Shown: positions 43,428 to 53,619 of the stretch, piece by piece | Layout of the letters: each line of letters opens with the position of its first letter | How positions within the stretch are numbered: position 1 is the first letter of the stretch | Assembly (NCBI GenBank): GCA_039704465.1 | Contig: JASFAU010000017.1 | Span: 558,001 to 622,000 of the forward strand | Direction of reading: 5' to 3' | DNA length: 64,000 bases | Source: Plasmodiophora brassicae | Lineage: Eukaryota > Endomyxa > Phytomyxea > Plasmodiophorida > Plasmodiophoridae | The notes under the pieces: generated by a model | What the model saw: only the letters and a program-made list of their open reading frames with translations | The model's database searches: none | What the model was told of the DNA's origin: nothing | Made by a program: the position numbers and the translations under genes

Positions 43428-44668
43428 GGGGCGCTGCCCCAGTGACCTAGCTGGCCAGCAGTACTAGCAGGTCAGCAAGCAGTCGTGGGACCGCAAGGTC
43501 CCCAGTTCGAGGCACGATCTCCCCTGTAGTCAGTCTCGAGCCAATATCCCAATGAGTTTATCATCCATCCCATCCACGGCGTCGGCCATGCCATCACAGT
43601 GGAGCTAAATCCGTGCAGGCCCCCTTTCCTCAGGACAGCAGGACCGCCTCCTCAGGACAGCAGCATCTTGAGGTCGGGCACGAGATGCTAAATATAGAGC
43701 CCCGCTCTACACCCCCAAAAAGTCCCGGTGCACAACAGCCGAAAATGTTGAAGGGGTGTGTACTGATCAGGCAGCCCGAAGTGTCAGAGCAATTGGGGCT
43801 GCTTGAAACTGTACATTTGGAAGTACATTACATGAATTGGTTGATTTCGAGATAGTTTATTAATTAGTCAGATACCTCTCATTGGGAAACCGGTAGTTGT
43901 TAATTCCGCATACGCCCTTCAAAGTAACTCCAACAACATTCAATTCATGGCGTCGCGTGCTGCCCATGTGCTTGAAATGTGCCAATTCCTGACTGAAGTG
44001 ATGAAAAGTGCATGTTGTGGCACTTCCGCACATATGTGAGCCGAAGTGACGAAAAGTGCGCTTTAACCCAGGAATGTGTGGCATTCGACACGCATTCGTG
44101 ACGCATTTTGATACACATCGATACATGACATGAACTTGTCCAGAAGTGTACACTAGTGTACACTTTCTGGCCACACGAGTACGCGCTACCTGGCGGCTTC
44201 ATTGTACCAATTGCAGACACTACGCGAGCAGATGGTCGACGATAACTTCGTTCCGGTGATGCGATCTGTGAGGTCGTTGCCACAATAGTATATTACGCTG
44301 AGTTAAACAGTTCGAAATATAACTGTACACAAATGCGTTTGTGTTCACTTTCAAGCAGCCCCATTAGGGGTCTCGCTTGAGCGTCTGGGAGGTAAAGGAA
44401 CGGCCCGTAACAAGTGTATGTCGGCTCCCCGGCATAGGCGGTATGGCGAAAGAGGTCCGATAAGAGTGCAGTCGACAAGTCCGAACGAATCACGTCCCGT
44501 TTCGATATCGACCAAGGCGCGATGAACCCAGTACAAAGGTGATGGGCCAGCACTGCCAGGCCGGGGGATGTTGGCGTTCTGCTGCTGAACCTTCGATTCT
44601 CGGACTCGAGACCGAGGTGCCTACGTGAAAAAGTGCGAAAAACAAATAAAACTCAACTCAACTCAACT
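43428..44668 (+). mobile_element. SINE-like or 5'-truncated LINE insert with (AACTC)n tail
   Basis: Flanked by caactctttgag (43416-43427 and 44669-44680; the first bases of the second copy merge with the tail). Its 3' end (ctcggactcgagaccgaggt ... aacaaataaaactc and AACTC units) is homologous to the 3' end of the LINE at 29020. The 5' end (43428-43530) carries a possible RNA polymerase III B box (agttcgaggc) about 50 bp after an A-box-like tagctggcc, as in tRNA-derived SINEs. The 1.24-kb length is long for a SINE, so the body may hold further insertions; no protein can be assigned to it. Confidence 0.55.
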
Positions 44669-44779
44669 CAACTCTTTGAGGCAATTCCGACCGATCCTGA
44701 AGTTCGTGTCACGAGGCTGCTCTTTTCGAATGACATCGTTACTGTTCACTGACATGAAGAACGAAACCGGTCTAACATA

Positions 44780-45601
44780 CTCCCTCCGTTTCACAAAAAT
44801 ACCGTGATTTGAAACATCGGAAGATTAGAGCCATTCTTAGATATTTACGGTATTGAAGCATATGCTCTGTAAGACTTTGAGAAGAGCAATACAGGCGCCC
44901 AGTTCTAAATTTTGAAGGTGCTCTGCGTGGTCCAAAATTTGGGCCCAAATTGCGTCACTTTCTCGTGTTTGGCAAAGAGCGACCACTGGTAGCTGCGATG
45001 GGCGAACAAGTTCATAGCGGAGCCAATGGTCATGATCTTCATGACAGCCAGCCCCGGAAAACGATTCTCTCCGTCCCTAGAGCAGATGCACACACTGACC
45101 TCGGTGGTTGCCACGCAGATGCGTCGTTGAGAAGAAAGCCCAATCTCACTGATGATCAACAACGGATGGTATTTGAGTACCTGATGACCATGCAGAGGCA
45201 CCCAGCACTTCCTGGAACACTCATCTACGGCGCCATCGGAAGTTTGGTGTGCGATCGGAGACGATCAGTGTCATTTGGAAACGCGCACTCGAAAAACTGT
45301 CCAATGGAAGGCCTATGACGATGGTCCCGTCACTGAAAAGAGGGCGAGCTGGGCAGAAAAGGGTCGCCGACGTCGAACGAGACGCAATCACTGAATTCGC
45401 GCAGAAGTCCACTCAAGAATGACAATGAGAGCTCTCCGCCTGGGTAATGCATACAGCGATCAGCCACTACTATAATAGCCTCTCGTCGACATTCATTTCT
45501 AGCCTGGGCGGGCGCTGACAAGCCAAGAACCACAATCATGGTATTTTTTTTGAAACAGCGCAAAACCCAGAATCACGGTCTTTTTTGTGAAACGGAGGGA
45601 G
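44780..45601. mobile_element. Stowaway/mariner-type element with CTCCCTCCG ends, copy 2
   Basis: Inverted ends ctccctccgtttcacaaaaa (left 44780; right, reversed, ends at 45601), about 31 bp with a few mismatches, and TA on both sides (44778-44779, 45602-45603). The interior keeps traces of a mariner transposase N-terminus on the plus strand (R-K-P-N-L-T-D-D-Q-Q-R-M-V-F-E-Y-L) but no DDE core, so it is non-autonomous. A diverged copy lies at 26580-27432. Confidence 0.85.
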
Positions 45602-46563
45602 TATTTGTCTGCATGCCACCAATCAAGAGTGGCTCAGGTCGTCTGAGTTGTCGTTGCGGCCAATCTTCAGAGGCTCCGCGACTCCTACTTCACGTTTGGG
45701 CATTCTCAATCGGTGTTGATGCTGGGCACAGTGCTGGCATGAACTATCTCGATATTCGAATGCGCTTCTACCTCAAAAAGAAGCTCCACAACGTGCACTT
45801 CAAGGTCATTCCGATGCATTAAAAACGGCTCAAAACTTGTTTGATGTGAGCGTGAAGGCTCTGAACGTGGTGACACCCAACTGGTGAAAGCAGCTCATCA
45901 GCATTAGCACAGACGGAGAGAACACCATGACCGGGCGTCCTGGCGGTGTAGCAACTAAGTTTCAGAACGAGGCAGAAGGTCAGGTTCTCGTTCGCATATG
46001 GTGTGCGTTGCATCCGATTGACCTGGTGGTGCAAGCTGAGTATCGGAAGTTGTTGAATGGCGATTTTGTCGATATTCTCACTGCTTTGATCGGATATCTT
46101 CGCCGCCAGCAGATCCTGGCATCGGAAATGGGGTCAATCTGTCCCTGTTCATCCAGAGTACCAGTACTCAGATGATGCTGCCCAGATGCTGCTGCCACAC
46201 GGTCACATGACCGTACTCGACCCCGTAGCGGCCCTTGCTGTGACGATCCTGTCCAAATACATGAGTTCGTTATATCACCAGGCGCCGACTCTTGCGGCCG
46301 ACCGCCCCGTAGTGGGCAGCGGCGGCGTTAGCACAGTCCCAAGCTCATGTTGACGAGGTGGGCGCACATGAATCGTTCCACTGACTGGTTCGTCAAGCAC
46401 CGGCTCCGTGTCTGTGATTTCCTAAAGGAAAACCCTGTTTGCATGCCACCAGACTCCTGGTAAAGCTAATCTGCGACAATTGGATGCCTTCCAAAAATAC
46501 CTTAGATCACGAATCTGCGTCGCCTTAGATCCGCAATCTGAGCGAATTAGATCGGTTCTAAGT

Positions 46564-46747
46564 TGTCGAACAACGTATCCACTACGACCAGCAGCACATG
46601 CCTGCAGCACGTGAACGCCGTCACGCACTCCGCGACTCCGTGCCCGCCGGCGTTGGCAACCGTTACACCGTCGGCGACTACGTCGCCACTGTAACGTCCG
46701 CCGCACACGCCGTACGTAATATATCCACTCCATTATTGTCTTTCTCA
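46564..46747 (+). repeat. 5' LTR of copia B
   Basis: 184 bp; closer to the LTR of copy C (53211-53394) than to those of copy A (for example, shared tgagaaagacaataatggag versus tgagaaggacaataatgaag on the minus strand). Confidence 0.88.
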
Positions 46748-47375
46748 GATTAACAGTCGTATAGGCGCAGGCGCTGAGCCTCTACTCGCCATGGCCGAGA
46801 GGTGACGCCTAACACGGATGACGACCCGCTGCGTCATCTGTCGCTCGAGGAGATCGACACCCGAATTGCCGAAGCGGAGGCAACGATCGCCAGGCAGGAG
46901 AAGATCGACCGCCTCCGCGTCCCGTCCCAGCAGCAGCAGCTGGCGCGTCCGACCAGCTGTCCATCGACCCCGGCCATGCCGATCATCGCCGGCGCGCACA
47001 GCCGACGCGACGCCGACTGCCCATGCCCAAGTTCGACGGTACTCGAGACTCGTTCACGTCCTGGGTTCAGACAGCTGCACTCTGGTTTCGCAATCGTGGG
47101 TACGCGGACGTCATCGGGATCAACGAAGATGGCTCACCGAATGCGACAACCGGTACGGCACACGACCCACCTCTCGAGGCAGCCGCGCGCGAGATTCTAC
47201 TCGTCCACATGCTGGACCACAAGATCGCGTCCGCGTTGTCTTTGTTTCAGGCAGGCTCGGCTGCCAAGTGCTGGCGCGTGCTGTTCCAGGCGTACAGCCC
47301 ATCGTCGCTGGCATCGGTCGTGCGCGCCGTCCGCGACCTCGTCACGGTCCAGCACATGCCCGGCGAGTCGGTCGC

Positions 47376-47571
47376 TGTCGAGGACCATGTCCTACCACCG
47401 GCACACGATGACATTGTGTGGGGTGCGCGACTGTGTCACGTCCACAACAGAGGCTCCGCCACCGTCGCCGTTGCCGGTAACGGCTTTGGCAAGCCCTGTT
47501 ACACTGCGTTACGTCGCCATCGTCTCGCGCCGATGTTGGTGGAATAAATCACTTCGTTATTGTCGTTCTTA
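47376..47571 (+). mobile_element. Solo LTR inside gag of copia B
   Basis: 196 bp, starts tgtcgaggac, ends gttctta, flanked by gtcgc (47371-47375, 47572-47576). It interrupts gag between the E-S-V and A-T-Y-A-A codons. The same insertion at the same position is in copia C (63404-63598). Confidence 0.9.
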
Positions 47572-49916
47572 GTCGCCACGTACGCCGCCCGAGTTCAAGC
47601 AGCGGCTCATCGCGTCCGGTCGACGGTACCGACGGAGATGCTGTCCCTCACCGACGCATTGGTCGCCGTCCTCATCTTGGCCAACGCATCATCCGATCTC
47701 GACGCCGTCGTCGCTGGCCTGCACAATCGTGCTCTGGACACGCTGCCCAGTGTCTCCGAGGTCGTCGGGTCGTTGACAAGCGAGGAGATCAGGGTCCAAG
47801 ACGTGCGGGACCGACACGACGCGTTCCAAACGGCCAACCGCTCCAGTTGCGCCACATCGACGCGTCCCCGTGGACCACGACGCAACGAGTCCTGCGTCTT
47901 CCATCCCGGATCCAAGCACACTAACGGCGAATGCACGCTGCAACGACACATCTGGTACCGCGACAGCAACGCGAAAACCAATACATCCTCACCAACGTCC
48001 AACGAGTATCCAACGTCTGGCGCTCATCCGGTCGATCCGGCGCCCGAGCCGATGCGTGCTTTGTCGGCACGCCACGCCATCGACGTGTACGCGAACTCAG
48101 TAGGCCTACTGGACTCAGCGTGTTCCACGACGATGACGCCCCTGCGCCGACATCTCAGCTGCTATCGCCAAGGCACCGGACCGGAAGTTGAGCTAGCCGA
48201 TCTGTCGCGTACGACCACTTCCGGTCGAGGCGTGACGTCATTCGGCATGGATGTCCAGGCGACGAGTATCGATTCGCTGCACGTTCCCCGACTTGGCCAA
48301 GCGCTAGTATCAGTTGGCCAGCTCACCAGATCAGGTCACAAGATCGTGTTCGACGGCGATACCGCGAAGATCTACTCGGGGGCCAACTGGACGGCGCCCG
48401 TCGGTCAGCCAGTGGCCGTCAGTCAACGAGGACACGATAACCTGTACCGGATTCCATTATCCGCTCCAACATCCGCGCCCGGCACACTTCATTCCGCCCG
48501 AGTCTGCTCCTTGATCGCATCCAGCGTCTCATGCCGCGTCGCTAAGGTCACCGCCGCAGCTCCAGCTGTCTGGCACGCTCGAACCGGCCACCTGGGTTAC
48601 GGCAACCTGCGCATCTCGTCCATAGCAATCTGTCCGGACGGTGGCCTGTCGTCGGTGTCGGCGGCTTTGAGTACTACCAGACCATGCTGGACGATTCCTC
48701 TCGGTACCTGTCCGTCTATCTGCTACGTCGCAAATCGGAGGCGCTCGACGTCATCAAGGACTATGACGCGCGTCTTCGCAACCAGGAAGGACGTGGTATC
48801 CGGACGTTCCAGACTGACGGTGGCGGCGAGTACAACTCCAAGGCGTGCGTCCTGTTCTACAACGAGTCCGGCATCCTGCACCGCAAATCTGTCCCGTACA
48901 CGCCCGAGCAGAACAGAACGCCGCGCTGAAAGCGTCAACTACACGCTCTGCGGTATCGAAAGCTCAATCCGGTGCCACTCTAGCATGCCTGACTCCACGT
49001 GGCCCTGGTCGCTGTCCTACTCTGCGATACTGTACAACATCCACCCGAGATCAGTCCTTCCCGGGCGTCGCACATCGTTCGAGGCTGCTCGTCGCGCCCT
49101 ACCTAACATCTCGACCCTTCGTGTCTTGCGATGCCTATGCCATGCGACCACATCCAGCCACGAAGAAGCCGAGCAAGTTGGAGCCTCGTCGTGTTCGCGC
49201 TGTGTTCATCGGTTTCACGCCCGGCATGAAGGCTTGGCGGTTCTACGACGTGGACCGGGAAGACACGTTCGAGAGCACGACTGCCGAGTTCCTGGAGACC
49301 TCGTTCACATTCGGCTTTGGAAGATCCAGCCCTGCTAGTTCATCATCAGCGCCACCGTCCAGTCCCGAGTCGAGCTCTGCGCCGAACGTTGACACGATCG
49401 TCCCGACGCCCGTCTCTTCCGACGCCGTCATCATGGCACCTCTACCATCGACGTCAGCATCCTCTCTCGCAGCATCCCCTCCCGAGCCTCCGTCACCTGC
49501 CGCTGCGTCATCGCCTTCCGAGATCGTCCGACCGTCGCGCTCACCGTCTCCTGATGACGTATCCACCGACGAAGATGATGATGACGCTGAAGATGATCCC
49601 GACTACGAAGGTTCGGCGTCCAGCAACGACTCTCCCAACGAAGCTGCCGATCCCGACGTCCACGACAATTCCGATGCTGCTGATATCGTCGACCACAATG
49701 TCATCGACGTGCCACGCCCTCGCCGATCGAATCGTCGTCGTCAACCGCCTGGTGAATGGTGGAAGGCGCCGGAGGCGGCCAATCGTTCGTCGACACGGTG
49801 GTCCTCGACGGTCGACGCCTGGTTCCAGAATCCGACATTTGCGGAGGCCGCGAAACGGTCTTCTTAGATGCCAGACGCAGATTCTTACAATCTTACATTT
49901 GTCTGTGCGGAGTCCG

Positions 49917-50112
49917 TGTCGAGGACAATGTCGTACCACCGGCACCCGGTGACGTCGTGACTGTGCGCGACTGCGTAACGTCCACGGCAGAGGCTCCGCC
50001 ACTGACGCCGTTGTCGGTAACGACTTGGCAACCCCTGTTAAAACAGCGTTACGTCGCCGCCGTCTCGCGCCGATGTCGGTCGGAATAAATCACTTCGTTA
50101 TCGTCTTCATTA
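49917..50112 (+). mobile_element. Solo LTR, 196 bp
   Basis: Starts tgtcgaggac, ends cttcatta, flanked by gtccg (49912-49916, 50113-50117). Contains ggaataaatc, a polyadenylation-type signal. The right flank is a small palindrome (gtccgtac-ggc-gtacggac, 50113-50131). Confidence 0.9.
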
Positions 50113-50176
50113 GTCCGTACGGCGTACGGACGTCAAAGGCGCTGTCGCAAGTTGGGTGTGGTCAAAGTGATGACTG

Positions 50177-50332
50177 ATGTCGGCGAACGGGGAGCCGAAG
50201 AAGAAGCGCAAGTCATCGCCTAACTGGCACGACTCCGATATCGGCGTCCTGTTGGATGTGATTGAGATTGCCATGCCGTTAGGTGGAATGGGCCTGCGAC
50301 CAGCCGTCAACACAATCAAAGCACTCGTGTGA
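50177..50332 (+). pseudogene. N-terminal remnant of a Myb/SANT-like (trihelix) nuclear protein
   Basis: 51 codons from ATG 50177: a monopartite nuclear localisation signal (P-K-K-K-R-K), then N-W-H-D-S-D-I-G-V-L-L-D-V-I-E-I-A-M-P-L-G, which fits the first helix of the Myb/SANT-like domain common in oomycete-type genomes. The frame stops at TGA 50330-50332 where the Trp of helix 2 is expected (G-G-M-G-L); the LTR palindrome begins 24 bp later. Could be a real gene broken by the insertion, or a transposon accessory protein. Confidence 0.45.
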
Positions 50333-50356
50333 AGCATTTCTTACTGATATGGTCAT

Positions 50357-50705
50357 CATATGAGCACGTGCAAGGCGGTGTTGTTCATGATTCAGAGTCA
50401 AAGTCAAAGGTCCAGCCGGGACACATCCGTTCGACAGTCTTCCGCATGCAACCGCGTGCCGTTGGAGGGGGCGTGTTGAGGATCAAGCCGTTACCGACAA
50501 CGGCGTCAGTGGCGGAGCCTCTGCCGAGGACGTTACGCAGTCGCGCACTGTCACGGTGTCACCGTGTGCCGGTGGTACGACATGATCCTCAACACGCCCC
50601 CTCCAACGGCACGCGGTTGCATGCGGAAGACTGTCGAACGGATGTGTCCCGGCTGGACCTTTGACTCTGAATCATGAACAACACCGCCTTGCACGTGCTC
50701 ATATG
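50357..50705. repeat. Large palindrome around a shortened LTR
   Basis: Arms 50357-50485 and 50583-50705 are reverse complements over 123 bp; the left arm has one extra 6-bp unit (tcaaag duplicated). The 97-bp centre is part of the 196-bp solo LTR family. On both sides the LTR edge (gttgaggatc) is joined to a purine tract (ggagggggcg), as at an element's 3' LTR. Confidence 0.88.
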
Positions 50706-51153
50706 CCTGGGCTCGTTGACGCGGCACGAGACGGATCGTGGCGTAGCTTGGGGTGACATGAATGGCGCAATTTGCTGAGGCGGGTTCGACGATGACGCGC
50801 AGGGTGTTGGATCTGGCTCAGGACGACGTCGACGCAGATTGCGCCGACGGACAACGTTATCTTGCGAAGCGATTGAGGCAAGCGATTGAGGCCCGTACGA
50901 CCGGCGTACGCCTGGCACTTACGTCCCGGTACTGGTTCTGGATCCCCTTAATGACGGCCTGCCTTGCTGGCGCGATCTGCCTGGACTCTCTTGCGCGTGG
51001 CGCGGACTCGAGCGGGCGTTCGTGGCGCGTTGTGCAGAAGCAGGGTCAGGGCAGAGACACAGTGGCGCGGGACTGGCACTGGATGGCACCGGCGCGCGGG
51101 GCGCCGGTGGGCTCACCGCCTCGAAGCGCGCAGAACGCTTACGACTGTTAATC
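50706..51153. other. Possible 5' internal part of an old copia-like element
   Basis: Ends in acgactgttaatc, the sequence that adjoins the 5' LTR in copia A and B, so it is probably the leader of the element whose LTR follows. A plus-strand frame (50762-51151) has no recognisable domain. Confidence 0.35.
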
Positions 51154-51342
51154 TAAGGAAGACAATAGCGAAGTGAAGTGTATTACGTACGGCGTTTGCG
51201 CAACGGCACGGTGGACGTTACAGTGGCGACGTAGTCGCCGACGACGTAACGGCTGCCAACGGCGGCGAGCGCGGAGTTTCGGAGTGCGTGACGGCGTGCT
51301 GCAGGCATGTGCTGCTGGTTGTACTGGACATGTTGTTTGACA
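51154..51342 (-). mobile_element. Diverged copia-family LTR
   Basis: About 189 bp aligning to the 184-bp copia LTR throughout (for example ggacgttacagtggcgacgt is shared) with many substitutions and small indels, in the same orientation as copia C. No partner LTR is visible, so this is an old remnant. Confidence 0.8.
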
Positions 51343-53210
51343 GCTGGCCCTAAATACTCCATCTCAGCGAGAGCGGCGCGAAATTCCAAAGCAATATTGT
51401 CAAGGGCAGACTTGGGAATTGCCTTTGACAAAAGGAGGTTTTGCCTTTGACAAAAGGAGGTTTGCGCAGTGAAGAAAAGTAAAGAATGCCGACCAGAAAC
51501 GCATCCGTGTCAGGCTATTCAAGAGAACGGAAGGATTGCAGAGAGAGAAGAAAACAGCGATACCAAAGTCGCCGATCCAGGGCATGGTATTGTGACCCTT
51601 CCAGCCAGACCTGTTGAAGCAATTCGAAGGCCGATCTCCGTTTCCTAAACTTTCCTTATCAAATACGGCGTCACTATACCATGACATTACAGTTACCAGT
51701 AGGCCACTTGATAGAGTCCAGGACCTCGTGCAGTCGCTTCGACAGAGAGGTTCCACTTGCAGTGGCAGGATACCGTGTAGGGTCAACTGGAATGTGCCAC
51801 GGCGGACAGTCGCTGCAAGTTCCATCGAGGCTTGAACAAGAATGGAAGACAGTCCGTCCGAAGTACTCCTCCAGCTAATTAAACATGTCAATTACCCCAC
51901 TGATTCTTCGCGCACACTGCATGCAATGCAACCTTCGGGGGATGTAGAAGTTTCGATGGCCTTTGAAGTTGATGATATCAAAAACGCGAGGCAGGAAGTT
52001 TAACAGAAGACAGTGTAGCGTGCATAGTACGAACATGACCGTACTATTAAATCCGGATACCAGACCGGTACTATACGCATCCGTTCTAGATGCACTGGCA
52101 GGTTTCGATTTGAACCCTAACGTAGACGTTAATATCTATGGTTCAGCTAAGTCGGTAATACTCACGATTAGGTATGTCGCGAATTGCGTCCCTTATGGAC
52201 GCCCACCTTGCTGCCTAGGGTGCCTTCTTGAAGGTTCTCTCACACCTTCGTCGAACGGGGTGCCCATTCGGTAGACAACCCCAGACGTGCGGAAACAGTT
52301 TGCGGTCACTGCAGTAGATGCCCGCGACATCACAGCGGTTGCACGCGTTGGACAGCCCTTGTGACGACAAGGATGCCACTTTTGCCAGTTCTACATAATC
52401 ATGACCCTGACATATGTCAGAACACTGGCAGACGCGCTCGAGCAACGATGAGTACCTGGTGGACGTGGAGAAGACGCATCCACTTAAGGGACCCATCGGA
52501 CGCGTCCCGGAAAGGTACCGCAAACTTGAAGCCAATGTTGTGCTCCACGACTTGTAACCTGAAGATTGAATTTAATTATATTATTGCAATCTGAACAGGG
52601 ATAAAGCATATCAAACCGGCGAAAAAGATGCTGGACCGCTTTCGGGGAACTGGCCGGCATGAGGCCAATGAGCATGACGAAGCCGCGGTTGCACCGTAGT
52701 TCCTGTCTCAATGCGAGATTTACGAGCAGCATCGGGATCAAGGACTCGTTCGTCCACTTCGTAACGCGCGCGCCATCTATGCCAACAGATGTTGCAATGG
52801 GAAAGACGTCTTCCCTATTGAAGAGTATCACACGGACGCGATAATAAGCAGGTGAAGTGGACTACCGATCGCATTCGCTCATGAAAGGAGCAAAAGTTTC
52901 CTGAAAAACGGAAGCATCACTCCAATCGTTGTACGTGTGGGATGGGTGCACCTGAGTCCGTCTATACTGTTGTAGCTGCTCATTCATGTTTTCCGCCAGG
53001 AATCTGCAGCCCCACTGCAATATGATCTGTCACAATGGAAATGTCAAAAGAGCAAAGGATCTCATCATTTGCGCGAACCTGCAACAACATTGGCAGATAA
53101 TAACAGGAACTTGTACGATTTCGGCAGCACGGCGGCCGTACACGGTTCACGTTATGGGCAGGCCAAACATGGCCTACATCACAATACCTATACTCGATAA
53201 ACGGGCAAGT
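51343..53210. other. Gene and transposon relics, about 1.9 kb
   Basis: Minus-strand sequence next to the LTR (S-A-L-D-N-I-A-L-E-F-R-A-A-L-A-E) and at 51680-51840 (H-I-P-V-D-P-T-R-Y-P-A-T-A, S-L-S-K-R-L-H-E-V-L-D-S-I-K-W) looks like broken coding sequence. A 22-bp tandem duplication lies at about 51420-51463 (tgcctttgacaaaaggaggt). A minus frame at 52484-52831 (N-R-E-D-V-F-P-I-A-T-S-V-G, M-L-L-V-N-L-A-L-R-Q-E-L) recalls Plavaka-type transposases, but the match is weak. No intact gene. Confidence 0.35.
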
Positions 53211-53394
53211 TGAGAAAGACAATAATGGAGTGGATATATTACGTACGGCGTGTGCGGCGGACGTTACAGTGGCGACGTAGTCGCCGACGGTGTAACGGTT
53301 GCCAACGCCGGCGGGCACGGAGTCGCGGAGTGCGTGACGGCGTTCACGTGCTGCAGGCATGTGCTGCTGGTCGTAGTGGATACATTGTTCGACA
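53211..53394 (-). repeat. 3' LTR of copia C
   Basis: 184 bp with TG...CA ends; next to it a purine-rich tract (minus strand ggaggggg, about 53395-53405). Confidence 0.9.
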
Positions 53395-53460
53395 CGCCCC
53401 CTCCAGCAGCACACGGCCTGGGACTTGTGTCGATGATGCCGGCCAGGAGCAGGTTCGCAT

Positions 53461-53606
53461 TGTGACGACAGAGCAAGATGTGTCAACCACACGGATTGAC
53501 CGACTGAGGTCGGTCCAACGCCGTGGACGTTTATTGTAGTAGTGCGCTGCGGAGGAGCCCAATTAGGTGCCGGCTGAGTCGCCAAGACAGCGACTCGACC
53601 GTGACA
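53461..53606 (-). repeat. 3' LTR of the gypsy element
   Basis: 146 bp, identical by eye to 59227-59372; contains the internal hairpin accgactgaggtcggt. Confidence 0.93.
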
Positions 53607-53619
53607 TAATAGTCCCCTT

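Larger units (their letters stand above)
28545..46330 (+). pseudogene. hAT-like transposase-derived gene, split by three insertions
   Basis: Four pieces read as one protein: 28545-29019, 43391-43427, 44681-44779 and 45604-about 46330. Piece 1 has a cysteine-rich finger (C-S-V-R-C-L-F-C-A-F-C-G-R-E-E-K) and the Y-F-D-K-F-K-A-Q-Y-Y-K-Q-H block; pieces 2-3 give Y-F-V-E-I-N-S-L and L-K-F-V-S-R-G-C-S-F-R; piece 4 has W-A-F-S-I-G-V-D and S-T-D-G-E-N-T-M-T-G-R-P-G-G-V, then R-I-W-C-A-L-H-P-I-D-L-V-V-Q. The order matches a large oomycete/plasmodiophorid family with a BED-like finger and an RNase-H-type core (classification as hAT-like is inference). Joins across the LINE and the mariner element are exactly in frame after removing one target-site copy. 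Damage besides the insertions: a frameshift near 28675, a TGA at 45644-45646 and a further shift near 45700. Confidence 0.7.
46564..49835 (+). mobile_element. Copia-type element B, 3'-truncated
   Basis: Begins with a complete 184-bp LTR (46564-46747), then gag (from about 47020), protease, integrase and the acidic/Ser-rich linker. It breaks off at about 49835, before reverse transcriptase, with no 3' LTR. Compared with copy A it lacks 144 bp in the integrase zinc-finger region and 5 bp after integrase, and it carries a solo LTR in gag. Copy C shares all three differences. Confidence 0.85.

Noticed and set aside
43428..43530. A functional tRNA gene
   Set aside because: Only box-like motifs are visible; no cloverleaf with paired acceptor stem could be drawn, so it is described only as SINE-like.
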